A stretch of DNA of 64,000 nucleotides from Costus lasius (taxonomy: Eukaryota > Streptophyta > Magnoliopsida > Zingiberales > Costaceae): assembly GCA_027563935.2 (NCBI GenBank), contig CM050453.2:69362018-69426017 (forward strand), given 5' to 3'. The translations under genes and the position numbers were made by a program. Of the stretch, positions 10,846 to 21,400 are shown in pieces. Each line of letters begins with the position of its first letter. Positions within the stretch are counted from its first letter, which is position 1. Below the pieces are notes generated by a model, which saw nothing but the letters and a program-made list of their open reading frames with translations, made no database searches and was not told the DNA's origin.

Positions 10846-12490
10846 TGTTGGGGTATGCCCTTAAGGCTAATGTTTGAGGCCATGGGAATGTATCTGTATC
10901 ATGTAATAAACTGTTATGTTTATAAAGGCATGGTTATTATTCGGTTGTTTACATTGTCTGCTGCAATATATGTTCTTCTGAATAATGTCTCAAAGCTGTT
11001 CAGCTGGGCTGACATGCTATTATGTCCTTAGTCGATGTATCTTGGTGAACATGAGACAGCCTTGATATGGTTAAGACTAATATGTGTTCTAATCTTATAG
11101 GATGCTTCGAGCATGGAATAAGATGTAGACTCATGGGTACATTGGATGTACTGGACAGACCCTACTAGGATGTTCAATTGTTTGTCACAATGTGAATGTT
11201 CCTTGATTAAGACAAGTGGCACATTTCCTCTGACTTGAGATCACTTGTGTTTTCTAAATGATGATTGTCATTGTTTTGAGATGGTTCAATATCATTTGAA
11301 ACATAATGATTATAGACTATCTTGGATGGTGAGCTTGAGTCAGGTTAGAGCACTAGTGATAGACATAGGATTGCCGTCTCCTTGTTGAAGGAGTGTGATG
11401 TTCTAAAGGGGCCCCCTGGATGAGATGATTGAGAAAGTGTATGGCCATACCCAGGTGACAGTGTTCATCTGTTCTAATCATGCTCATCATATTGGAGTTA
11501 CGAGCTTGACAGGCTTGTCCAATAAGAACATCCAGTGGTAAAGGAAATATGCATGCCTTGTGAATTGATTCACACTTGTGCTGTTTTTGGGTGTAGTCTT
11601 GGAAGACTCTTTCCTTGATATCGGGAGACAGTGATGTGTTGCTAGATACCCCTCACTGATCGTGATAATGTGAATTATCGTTACCGACGTTTTAAGGAAA
11701 CCCTCAGGGTCGCACAATTGATGATATGGCTTACTTAAGTCAGATCGTGTGGACTGAATTGTTCAGGTTCAGTTTAAAGGGATTTAATCTCTGATTGTAA
11801 GTGAGATCTAGTCTGATCATGTTTGATTGATTAGGGCTTGAGATCGGTAAGCTTCGATCGAGAGAATGGATGCTAGATCGGTCAGATCAGGAGCATCAAA
11901 GAGATCAACGGTTAGATCTGGAACCTTAGGGTTTTAATGTGATCTAGGCCATGTCGATTGGTTTATTTGGTTATTGAACCAAAATTAAATTGAACCAAAA
12001 TGGTTCAAGACTAGGCGACAAGTTCACTTAGCGTGAACATGTTGGGCGGTGAGTGGTGCTATTTTTAGCAACCATGACTCTCACGTTCGAATAGAGAGGG
12101 TTCTCTATTCTCGCCTCTTGAACGCATATTCCTCTCGTTCTTTTGGGTGACGGCGCCTTGGAGCTTGAGGATAATTCGGCAAAGAGAAAAGATCTCCTTC
12201 CCTTTCCATTTCGATCAAAGACTTCTTTGGATCTTGCTAGCACAAGAATCGCAAAGAGGAGTAGGCGACATCAACTGTGTGCGTCACCTCTGGAGAAGAT
12301 CTGCTTTGATCTTTGCTTCCTAGACGCCATCTTGAAATGGCTATGGTATGAGTTTTATCTCTTCTATGCAATCGAATTTTTATGGTTGATCATATCACAT
12401 GAAGCCGATCCATGAAACCCTAATCCGCTGCCTAAATGTTTATAATGCGCCATGCTGGGTTTCGCCCCCCTCTAGAAAGGGGTTCTCACA
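10846..12490 (+). repeat. COP-B 5' LTR (1645 bp)
   Basis: It runs TGTTGGGG..TTCTCACA and appears identical to 47202-48846. TATAAA lies at 10921-10926 and ATGGCTATG|GTATGA at 12337-12351 (donor 12345|12346). Unlike COP-A/C/D/E/Z, the two hairpins are consecutive rather than nested: TTGAACC-AAAAT-GGTTCAA, then GTTCAC-TTAGC-GTGAAC (about 11988-12038). COP-F shares this arrangement, which defines a subfamily. Confidence 0.95.
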
Positions 12491-12730
12491 ATTGGTATCA
12501 GAGCGTTGTTTCGTGCTTGTTTATGATTGCCATGATATGTCATATGATCCATGTATGCGCAAGTTGATAGATCTATAGGTTACATGCGATGTCTTATGCT
12601 GATAGTTGTAAGATGGCGAAAGTTATTTTCTCTTTTGCGCATGTTGTTGTTTGCGCATGTTCTTGTAAGTTTTCTTAAAACCTTGATCACATGCGCGATT
12701 CACCTAGATCTAATGCGCCTACATTAAACC
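12491..12730 (+). promoter_or_regulatory. COP-B leader, first part, with primer-binding site
   Basis: TGGTATCAGAGC (12493-12504) follows the LTR directly. About 240 bp of leader follow until AAACC (12726-12730), the COP-C target duplication. The leader resumes at 32580 with CTTAGATGGGTT, matching the uninterrupted COP-F leader near 36709-36723. Confidence 0.9.
12726..12730. repeat. Target-site duplication AAACC of COP-C
   Basis: AAACC ends at 12730 before the COP-C LTR and recurs at 32575-32579 after it. The COP-B leader is continuous when COP-C is set aside. Confidence 0.93.
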
Positions 12731-13780
12731 TGTTGGGGTATGCCCTTAAGGCTAATGTTTGAAGCCTATGGGAGTGTAACAAGTATCATGTAATAAACTC
12801 ATATGTTTATAAAGGCATGGTTGTTATTCAGTTAGCTACATTGTCTGCTGCAATATATGTTCTTCTGAATAATGTCTCAAAGCTGTTCAGCTGGGCTGAC
12901 ATGCTATTATGTCCTTGGTCGATGTATCTTGGTGAACATGAGACAGCCTTGATATGGTTAAGACTAATATGTGTTCTAATCTTATAGGATGCTTCGAGCA
13001 TGGAATAAGATGTAGACTCATGGGTACATGGGATGTACTGGACAGACCCTACTAGGATGTTCAATTGTTTGTCACAATGTGAATATTCCTTGATTGCGAC
13101 AAGTGGCACATTTCCTCTGACTTGAGATCACTTGTGTTTTCTAAATGATGATTGTCATTGTTTTGAGGTAGTTCAATATCATTTGAAACATAATGATTAT
13201 AGACTATCTTGGATGATGAGCTTGAGTCAGGTTAGGACACTAGTGATAGACATAGGATTGCCGTCTCCTTGTTTAAGGAGTGTGATGTTCTATAAGGGCC
13301 CCCCTGGATGAGATGATTGAGAGAGTGTATGGCCATACCCAGGTGACAGTGTTCATCTGATCTAATCATGCTCATCATATTGGAGTTACAAGCTTGACAG
13401 GCTTGTCCAATAAGAACATCAAGTGGCAAAGGAAGTATGCATGCCTAGTGAATTGGATTCACACTTGTGCTGTGGTTTGGGTGAAGTCTTGGAAGACTCT
13501 TTCCTTTATATCGGGAGACAGTGATGTGTTGCTAGATACCCCTCACTGATCGTGATAACGTGAGTTATCGTTACCGACATTTAAAGGAAACCCTTAGGGT
13601 CGCACAATTTGATGATATGGCTTCTTTAAGTCAGATCGTGTGGACTGAATTGTTTAGTTCAGTTTAAAGGGGTGTTAAACTCTGATTGAGAGTGAGATCT
13701 GGTCTGATCATGTTTGATTGATTAGGGCTTTAGATCGGTAAGCTTCGATCGAGAGTTATGATGCTAGATCAGTGAGATCT
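12731..13780 (+). repeat. COP-C 5' LTR, first part
   Basis: This is the first 1050 bp of the LTR, up to the GATCT that GYP2 duplicated (13776-13780). It includes TATAAA (about 12808-12813) and part of the GATC-rich block. It is identical by eye to 30892-31941. The rest of the LTR continues at 24509. Confidence 0.95.
13776..13780. repeat. Target-site duplication GATCT of GYP2
   Basis: GATCT precedes TGTAAGATCC here and follows GATGTTACA at 24504-24508. The COP-C 3' LTR shows the uninterrupted site (GTGAGATCTAGAGC, about 31936-31949). Confidence 0.95.
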
Positions 13781-16700
13781 TGTAAGATCCAAGGATCTTA
13801 AATCCTGGTAAGCATTAATTTTGAATTAAATAAAATTATTGACTGTGATATTTTATTATGATTCAAGTAAAATTTATTGAATACTAATTAACTAGCTTAT
13901 TGATTGTTAGTTATTTGATTTGTGATTGGTTGTTATTTTATGGTAAATTAATTAGAGTTTATTGCTTGTTAATTTAAGTTAATTAATTGTTAATTAATTG
14001 GAGTTATTGGTTAATTAATTAGACCTTATTGGTTAGTTAATTAAATCCTTATTGGATGTTAACTTAAGTCCTTATTGGATTTTCGGTTAAGTGTTTGGTT
14101 ATTGGATAAATTAATTAAATTAATTGGTTAACTATGGGATATTGGAATAAAAATTCGAATTAGCTAATTGGGTTTGAAAATTCGAAATTGTTAGTTAAGT
14201 GGGTTAAACCTATTGGAATTAATGGGTTAAAGGGTTTAAAATTTAGAAACCCAAAGTTTAAGTGGTAAATTCGACTAGGGTGAGATTTTTGGCGATTTTG
14301 GAGTCTTGAGAAAATTAAGGTGGCGGCTTGGAAGAACTTGGCGACTCTTGGAAACCTTGGAGGCGATTTTGGTGTTCTTCCTTCATCTTCTTCCTTGTTG
14401 GCGAAATTCTTTGAGGTGAAACTTCCTTGGTGAATTCTTGGAGATTCCTTAGGCGACTTAAAGGCTTTTGGCGAATTTGTTGGAGGGTTTTTCACCTTGT
14501 GTTTTCGGCTAAGAGGTGAGTGGAAGGTCTTGTTTGATCTATTAAATTAGTTGTGATTGTAATATATGATGTAATTGAATTCTTGGGAAAATTACCATGT
14601 TTAAAATTGAATTTAGGGTATTGTTCTTCATGAGAACCGAAATTGTACTTTCCCAAGAAAACCTAAATTTCTATGAGAACCGAAATTTTGTAAAAGGTAT
14701 ATATTTCATGAAAACCGAAAATTGTGGCATGAAATTTAAGGTATTTTTATAGGGATTTTTGGTAACTTTAGATCATTGAATTTTGAGTATGAAATCCTTG
14801 TTAACTAGTTATTTTGTAGGGAATTTTGGTAACATTGGAGCAATGATTTTCATAACATGTATGAAAACCGAAACCTTGAAAATTATAGTTAAACCGAAAT
14901 TTCTATGGTTGTAGTTAATATGTTTACTTGTGGTAATTTGTGGTAAATTGTAAAGTAATTTATAAGATTACATGTTTACATTTTATGTTGATTTTTGGAT
15001 GCTTTATAAATGCTGTTAACGCTACCATGATTATTTCTTTATGTGTGTAACATGTTATATGTTTATGGTCATGTATTTTGTTTGAGAAAATTGGGTGATA
15101 ACATAGTAAGTTTTGACTGAACTAATCAGCATGAAATCTAAGGACCACACCATATTATATGATTGTTAATATTATGTAATTATGTGATTGTTAAATATTA
15201 AGTGTTTATGTGACTTTTGGAATTTTATGTTGTTATGTGAATTATGATCATTAAGTGATTATGTGAAATATGAATATTATGATGATCATTAAGTGAATAT
15301 GTGAGACATGATTATTATGTGATGGTTAGGACTAAGGCTAGGTGTAACTATGAACTCAAGGGGATAGTCCTTATGTATTATGTTGAGGGTTTGAATTTTC
15401 AGCCCTGTTATGTGATATGTTAAGGGTTTGAATTTCAGCCCTGTATTGTGATATGTGAGGGGGTTGATGTTCAGCCTGCCTATTGTGATTATTGTGATGG
15501 GGGTTGATGTTCAGCCTGCCCGATATGATTTTGTGATGACTATCCTAGAGTCTAGTTGACACTTAGGAGTCCACCTTTGTGAAATATGTTCACCTATGTG
15601 AATTATGAAATAAGATGTGTCTGTTGTCCAGTAGGAACCTTTTGGGAGAACGGGTTTTGACGCAAAGTGCCATGTCTTGGTCAGACAGGGGCCACCTCTT
15701 GATGTCATTACTCTTTTATGTGTTGGGAATGATATAAGACGCAAAGTGCCATGTCCTGATCAGACAGGGGCCACCTCTTGATGTCATCATTCTCGTTTTG
15801 TGTTGGGAATGATATAAGACGCAAAGTGCCATGTCCTGATCAGACAGGGGCCACCTCTTGATGTCATCATTCTCGTTTTGTGTTATGGCGTGATAGACCA
15901 GCGTGCCACGTCGTGACCTGACGGGGGCCACCTCCTGATTCTATTCACTGTCCATGTTTATGTGTTGCACGAGATTTTGCAGCTCCCAGTGCTTTGGCCA
16001 AGCCGGGTTAGACCATATTGGTCACTTTGTGAATATGCTGGACAACTAGGTTAATTAAGTATGGTGTGCTTAGTTGGTTTAGAGTATATGTGTTTAGTTG
16101 GTTTAGAGTATAACTCTAGAACCTGAGGTTATTATATGTTGGTGTGTATATTTTGACTGCTTATATGACTTTTGCATTGAATTTGTTATTATGTGTTGAC
16201 ATGATATCCTGTTAAAGATTTTTTAAAAAAAAAATAATCTGCATATGTTTTTGAGAGTATGTTATGGATGGTCAATTAGACTATCCACTCACTGGGCTGT
16301 GTAGCTCACCCCTCACTATTTTCAGGTGTAGAGCAGGGGCGCAGTTAGCATTATCTGGATACTGTGAATTATGCTTAATGAATCTATGATGCCGGTTGTG
16401 GCCTTAATGTGTTTATGTTTATGATGCCGGTTGTGGCTAAACTCTATGAATTTTATGAATTATGTGAACCATGTGATATGAATGATGTGAACTACGTGAA
16501 CTTGTGATGCCAGATTGTGGCAGTTTTATGAGTTTGATTTTGTGACACCGCGGGATTCAGCCTGGTTTCGGTGTTTGATATGAATTTATAAAATCGATTT
16601 TGTGTTTGGTTTTGAGATTCGAATTGATGTGTATTTTGCCATCGGATTTGATATAACTGTTGCCTTGCATATGTCTAGTGCAAGGATTGCGTGGTGGCAG

Positions 16701-16883
16701 GTACCTTTATGTGATTTATGAGATTTGTGTTTTGTGGATATTTGTATTTATAAATTTTGAAAATTTTCAGATCGTGTTTTCTTGAACTCGGTTTTACCTA
16801 GCATATGATCGATCTTATGAAACATCCTGGTTCTTTGACGAATTGTGTTGCTTGATTTGGGGTTAAGTATGTGGGATGTTACA
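13781..16883 (+). repeat. GYP2 5' LTR (3103 bp)
   Basis: It runs TGTAAGATCC..GATGTTACA. It is AT-rich, with TTAATTAA-type words in the first 400 bp, TATGTGA/ATTATG low-complexity sequence at 15150-15330, short repeats GGGGTTGATGTTCAGCCTGCC (near 15459 and 15498) and GATGCCGGTTGTGGC (near 16389 and 16422), and an 80-bp tandem array (listed separately). The whole LTR recurs at exactly +7620. Confidence 0.95.
15659..15945 (+). repeat. Tandem 80-bp repeat in GYP2 LTR
   Basis: Units start GACGCAAAGTGCCATGTC at 15659, 15738 and 15818 (period 79-80), followed by a diverged fourth unit from about 15894 (CAGCGTGCCACGTCGTGACC). Each contains CAGACAGGGGCCACCTCTTG. The array is repeated in the 3' LTR (23279-23565). 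Arrays like this in plant LTRs can act as promoter modules, but no function is shown here. Confidence 0.85.
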
Positions 16884-17000
16884 GAATGGTATCAGAGGAA
16901 TTGGCTAGCTAAAACTTAGTTCGGGGGAAAACATGTTTGTGTATTGCTAGACACCTGATAGGTTTATGTTTGTTTTCCTGACTATGGCATGTGTGTGTAG
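16884..17000 (+). promoter_or_regulatory. GYP2 leader with primer-binding site
   Basis: TGGTATCAGAGG (16887-16898) lies three bases after the LTR. The leader is only about 117 nt to the open gag frame and ends in TAG (16998-17000). An ATG at 16989 in the gag frame reaches that TAG after two codons. No usable gag start codon is present. Confidence 0.85.
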
Positions 17001-17960
17001 GAGGGCGCTCACAGGCGCTATGCCTCTCTTGTGAGTGAATTCCAGAAACTGGGTCCTAGTTCTTTTTATGGGGGCTCAGAATCCAGTACTGCCGAGAACT
17101 GGCAGTTGTGCTTGGAAAAGATTTTCCAAGTTATGCGTTGCTCAGACGAAGACAAGTTATGTCTGACCACCTATATGATGCGTGCTGACGCAGATGAGTG
17201 GTGGAAAGGCGTGGTGAGACTTGCCGAAGAAAGACATGAGACTGTAGATTGGCCTTACTTCTTGTCTCGATTTAACGAGAAGTACTTCCCAGATAGTTTG
17301 GTGGAGGACCGAGAAGTGGCGTTTATTCACCTGGAGCAGGGTGATATGACTGTGGACCAGTATGAATTACAGTTCACGAAATTGGGAAAGTATGCTCCTC
17401 ACCTGATAAACACTGAAAAGAGGAGAGCTACTAAGTTTCTCAGAGGTCTCAGATGGGACATTAGAGAGCAGGTTGGTGCTCAGCATTTGGAGACCTATGT
17501 GGAGACTGTTGGGCGAGCACGCACCATTGAGAGATACATATCTGAGAGGAGTTCTCATGTTGCCGTGACAGTGGTTCCTGCAGCTGAGGCGGCGGTTCCT
17601 CAGTATGGCAGTGGCGGCAAGGGTAAGAAGTACCCTAAACATAAGGACTACAAAAAGAGCAGGTATAAGCCTTACTCTTACAAGGCACCGCAGCAGTCCA
17701 GGGATACACCGCAGCAGTTCAGGGATGCCAGGGATGTAAGAAACGGTATCACAGAGGACCGGACTTGTAGTTATTGTGGGCTCAAGGGACATCTAGTGAA
17801 AGACTGCCATAGGAAGAATGGTGTATGTTTCAGGTGTAAGAAACCAGGGCACATGGCTAAGGACTGCAAAGAACCTGAGATACAACCTAGAGGCGCAGAT
17901 AAGCCTACAGTCCAGACTAGAGTGTATGCTGTGGCTGAGAAGGATACACGAGCTTCCTGA
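17001..17960 (+). pseudogene. gag: GYP2 gag: N-terminally incomplete, ends at in-frame TGA
   Basis: The frame is open from 17001. It enters the retrotrans_gag domain almost at once (VSEFQKLGPSSFYGG at about 17031, then WQLCLEKIFQVM and ADEWWKG). A basic linker follows, then two CCHC knuckles, CSYCGLKGHLVKDC (from about 17764) and CFRCKKPGHMAKDC (from about 17827). Related elements usually carry roughly 100 or more residues before this domain. Here there is no in-frame ATG before 17133, which lies inside the domain, so the N-terminus appears deleted or displaced. The frame stops at TGA (17958-17960) and continues open in the same frame into pol. Confidence 0.85.
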
Positions 17961-20900
17961 TCCGTCGTGGAAGGTACTTTATTCGTATTTGATCAGTTAG
18001 CCCGCATATTATTTGACCCTGGTGCAAATTTATCTTTTGTATCTGTTAAGTTTGCTGCATGTTTACCTGTGTTACCTAAGGTGATGAATTATGCTGTGTC
18101 TGTGAGTACTCCCTTAGGAAAATCGTTATCTACAGATACTGTGTGTGCTGATTGTGTGGTACATGTAGAGGGTTATGAGTTTCTAGTGGATTTAATCCTC
18201 CTAGACATGCAAGATTATGATATCATTTTAGGAATGGATTGGTTGTCTTCCCATCATGCCTCGGTGGATTGCTTTGAGAAAGTAATCACTTTGAATTTGT
18301 TAGATGGGAATCGACTGTTTGTGAGAGGTCTAGTGTCAGACCAAGGACCGCATGTGATATCTTTCCTGCAGGCCAGGAAATTACTTGCTAATGGGTGCAA
18401 GGGTTATCTTGCGCATGTTAAGGTGCAGGATGATTCTACTTCTGATCTGACTCAGATGGAGGTGGTAAAAGAATTTCCTGATGTATTCTCTGAGGAATTT
18501 TCAGGTTTGCCACCAATTCGAGAGGTAGAGTTTGGCATTGAGTTGGCGCCAGGTACGGCACCTATCTCCAGAGCTCCTTATCGTATGGCTACTTCAGAGT
18601 TGGCCGAGCTTAAGAAACAACTGGAGGAATTGCTAGAGAAAGGGTATATTCGGCCTAGTGCTTCTCCCTGGGGAGCGCCAGTGCTATTTGTAAAGAAGAA
18701 AGATGGAACCCTGAGGATGTGTATAGACTACAGGCAGTTGAACCAAGTGACTATCAAGAATAAGTATCCTCTTCCCAGAATTGATGATCTGTTTGATCAA
18801 TTACAGGGAGCGACAGTGTTCTCTAAGATTGATCTGAGATCAGGGTATTACCAGCTTAGGGTCAAGGATGAGGATATATTTAAGACTGCTTTCAGGACCA
18901 GGTATGGGCATTTCGAATTTTTAGTTATGCCTTTTGGACTGACGAATGCACCTGCTGTCTTCATGGATTTGATGAACAGGGTATTCCATGAGTTGCTTGA
19001 CTCTTGTGTGGTGGTCTTTATAGACGATATATTGGTGTACTCTCAGACTACCTCAGATCATGTCAGTGATTTGCGTAGAGTATTGGAGATCTTGAGGAAG
19101 AACCGATTATATGCCAAGGCTAGTAAGTGTGAATTCTGGCTGGAAAAGATTAGTTTCCTTGGGCATGTGATTTCTGGTCAGGGGGTGTCTGTGGATCCAG
19201 TTAAAGTGCAAGCCATTCTTAATTGGGGAAGACCGACTAGTGCTACTGAGATCAGGAGTTTTCTGGGTTTGGCAGGTTACTACCGGCGATTTGTTGAGGG
19301 ATTCTCCAAGCTGGCGGGTCCTCTAACTAAATTGACCAGAAAGGAGGCCAAGTTTATTTGGGATGATAAGTGTGAAGAGAGTTTTCAAGAGCTGAAAAGG
19401 AGGTTGACTAGTACACCAATCCTCATTATTCCTAGTGATGGGGAAAGGTTTACTGTCTATACAGATGCTTCTGGCAAAGGGTTGGGTTGTGTCTTGATGC
19501 AGAAGGGTTCTGTAGTAGCCTATGCTTCGAGACAACTGAAGGAGTATGAATTGAACTACCCTACTCATGACTTAGAGTTGGCGGCCGTAGTCTTTGCTTT
19601 GAAGATATGGCGTCACTATTTGCTGGGCCAGGAGTTTGATCTGTTCACTGATCACCAGAGTCTCAAGTATATCTTCACTCAGAAGGAGTTGAACATGAGA
19701 CAGAGAAGATGGATGGAGTTGATCAAAGACTATGACTTCTCCATTCAGTATCAGGCTGGAAAGGCCAATGTGGTGGCGGATGCTCTGAGCAGACATCCAG
19801 TTACTTCAGTAGCTGCTTTACGAGTCAGTGAGTGGCAGTTACTGCAGGAGTTCAGAGATCTCAAGATCAGTGTTTCTCCTAAAGTTCAGACTGGTTATGT
19901 GGCTTTTCTCAGAGTACAGTCTGCTTTGTTGCAGAAAATCAGAGATCAGCAGTCTGTGGATCCGAGATTAGTTCAGATCAGGGTTAGTCTGGTTGATGGC
20001 GCAGTTCAGGATTTTAGACTGTCTGATGATGGTATTCTTCGGTTTCGTGGAAGGGTATGTGTCCCTGAGGAACCGAGCTTGAGGAAAGAAATATTGGAGG
20101 ACAGCCATAACTCCAAATATTCTCTACATCCTGGTGTGACTAAGATGTATCAGGACCTCAAGAAAAGTTTTTGGTGGCCGGGTATGAAGAAAGAGGTATA
20201 TGATTTTGTCTCTAGGTGTTTAACCTGTCAGACTGTAAAGGCTGAACACCAGAAGCCTGGTGGTTTGTTGCAGCCTCTTCCTATTCCTGAGTGGAAGTGG
20301 GAATGCATCAGTATGGATTTTGTGTGTGGTTTGCCTAGAACCAGATTGGGTCATGATGCTATTTGGGTGATTGTTGATAGACTCACTAAATCAGCCCATT
20401 TTCTTCCGATTAAAATGACTTATTCTTTAGAGAGACTGGCCAGATTGTACATTGATGAGATAGTCAGACTGCATGGAGTGCCAGTTGATATTGTGTCTGA
20501 TAGGGATTCTCGATTTTTGTCCAGATTTTGGAGGAGTTTACAGGAGGGTTTGGGTACTAAGTTGAGTTTTAGTACCGCATACCATCCTCAGTCTGATGGC
20601 CAGTCGGAGCGTACTATACAGACTCTAGAGGATTTGTTGAGAGCCTATGTGGTTGATTGGAGTTCTGAGTGGAACCGGGACCTATCTTTGATAGAGTTCA
20701 CTTGTAATAATAGTTTCCACTCCAGTATTCAGATGGCTCCTTATGAGGCTTTGTATGGAAGAAGGTGCAGGACTCCCTTGTGTTGGGAGGAAACTGGTGA
20801 CAGGATGATTTTGAGATCTGATGCAGTACAGGAGACTACTGATAAGGTCAGAGAGATTCAGGATAAACTGAAAATTTCTCGGGACAGACAGAAGAGTTAT

Positions 20901-21371
20901 GCTGATGATCGTCGTCGTCCTTTGGAGTTTATGGTAGGGGACCATGTGTTCTTAAAGGTGTCGCCTACTAAGGGTGTTATGAGATTTGGTAAAAAGGGCA
21001 AGTTGAGCCCTAGGTTTGTAGGCCCTTTTGATATTATTGAGAGAGTTGGTCCAGTAGCTTACCGTTTAGCTTTACCTCCTGCTATGGATCATGTGCATAA
21101 TGTATTCCATGTCTCTACTTTGAGGAAATATCATCCTGATCCATCTCATGTGTTGGAGTTGGAACCTCTTCAAATTCAGAGTGACTTGACTTTTGAGGAA
21201 AGACCTCTCCGGATTGTGGATAGAAAGGATAAAGTTCTGAGGAACAAGACTATACCTTTGGTAAAGGTTATCTGGGGAAATCAATCAGTTGAGGAAGCGA
21301 CTTGGGAGACTGAAGCTAATATGAGGAAAAATTATGCTTACCTATTTGATGATATGGATGCTGAGCTTTAG
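17961..21371 (+). CDS. pol: GYP2 pol: protease, RT, RNase H, integrase, chromodomain
   Basis: It is in the same frame as gag, directly after TGA, and open to TAG at 21369-21371. Domains in order: aspartic protease [11 protein letters not shown] (Asp codon 18015; D-P-G is seen in this clade); RT with FIDDIL (Asp codons 19023 and 19026); RNase H ([13 protein letters not shown]); integrase zinc finger (H..H..CLTCQ); core with [15 protein letters not shown] and the QSERTIQ glutamate; GPF module ([10 protein letters not shown]); and a C-terminal chromodomain (about 21197-21350, ending [19 protein letters not shown]). The chromodomain is expected to steer integration to heterochromatin. No own start codon is apparent; expression would need readthrough of TGA or the element is defective. 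Confidence 0.92.
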   Translation, partial: SVVEGTLFVFDQLARILFDPGANLSFVSVKFAACLPVLPKVMNYAVSVSTPLGKSLSTDTVCADCVVHVEGYEFLVDLILLDMQDYDIILGMDWLSSHHASVDCFEKVITLNLLDGNRLFVRGLVSDQGPHVISFLQARKLLANGCKGYLAHVKVQDDSTSDLTQMEVVKEFPDVFSEEFSGLPPIREVEFGIELAPGTAPISRAPYRMATSELAELKKQLEELLEKGYIRPSASPWGAPVLFVKKKDGTLRMCIDYRQLNQVTIKNKYPLPRIDDLFDQLQGATVFSKIDLRSGYYQLRVKDEDIFKTAFRTRYGHFEFLVMPFGLTNAPAVFMDLMNRVFHELLDSCVVVFIDDILVYSQTTSDHVSDLRRVLEILRKNRLYAKASKCEFWLEKISFLGHVISGQGVSVDPVKVQAILNWGRPTSATEIRSFLGLAGYYRRFVEGFSKLAGPLTKLTRKEAKFIWDDKCEESFQELKRRLTSTPILIIPSDGERFTVYTDASGKGLGCVLMQKGSVVAYASRQLKEYELNYPTHDLELAAVVFALKIWRHYLLGQEFDLFTDHQSLKYIFTQKELNMRQRRWMELIKDYDFSIQYQAGKANVVADALSRHPVTSVAALRVSEWQLLQEFRDLKISVSPKVQTGYVAFLRVQSALLQKIRDQQSVDPRLVQIRVSLVDGAVQDFRLSDDGILRFRGRVCVPEEPSLRKEILEDSHNSKYSLHPGVTKMYQDLKKSFWWPGMKKEVYDFVSRCLTCQTVKAEHQKPGGLLQPLPIPEWKWECISMDFVCGLPRTRLGHDAIWVIVDRLTKSAHFLPIKMTYSLERLARLYIDEIVRLHGVPVDIVSDRDSRFLSRFWRSLQEGLGTKLSFSTAYHPQSDGQSERTIQTLEDLLRAYVVDWSSEWNRDLSLIEFTCNNSFHSSIQMAPYEALYGRRCRTPLCWEETGDRMILRSDAVQETTDKVREIQDKLKISRDRQKSYADDRRRPLEFMVGDHVFLKVSPTKGVMRFGKKGKLSPRFVGPFDIIERVGPVAYRLALPPAMDHVHNVFHVSTLRKYHPDPSHVLELEPLQIQSDLTFEERPLRIVDRKDKVLRNKTIPLVKVIWGNQSVEEATWETEANMRKNYAYLFDDMDAEL

Positions 21372-21387
21372 AGGACTAAAGCTTTAT

Positions 21388-21400
21388 AAGGAGGGAGGAA
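21388..21400 (+). other. GYP2 polypurine tract
   Basis: AAGGAGGGAGGAA lies directly before the 3' LTR start TGTAAGATCC, a clean uninterrupted purine run where plus-strand DNA priming is expected. Confidence 0.92.

Noticed and set aside
12055..12075. CTATTTTTAG as the copia core promoter
   Set aside because: It is present in COP-B, C, D, E and F but absent at the equivalent place in COP-A and COP-Z; TATAAA near LTR position 75 is present in every copy that includes that region and is the better candidate, though unproven.
14160..14495. 111-codon minus-strand frame in the GYP2 LTR, identical at 21780-22115
   Set aside because: It is inside the LTR and identical only because the two LTRs are identical; the composition reflects the AT-rich repeat and no family is recognised.
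15659..15945. CRISPR-like array
   Set aside because: The units are contiguous 80-bp tandem repeats without unique spacers, in a plant LTR.
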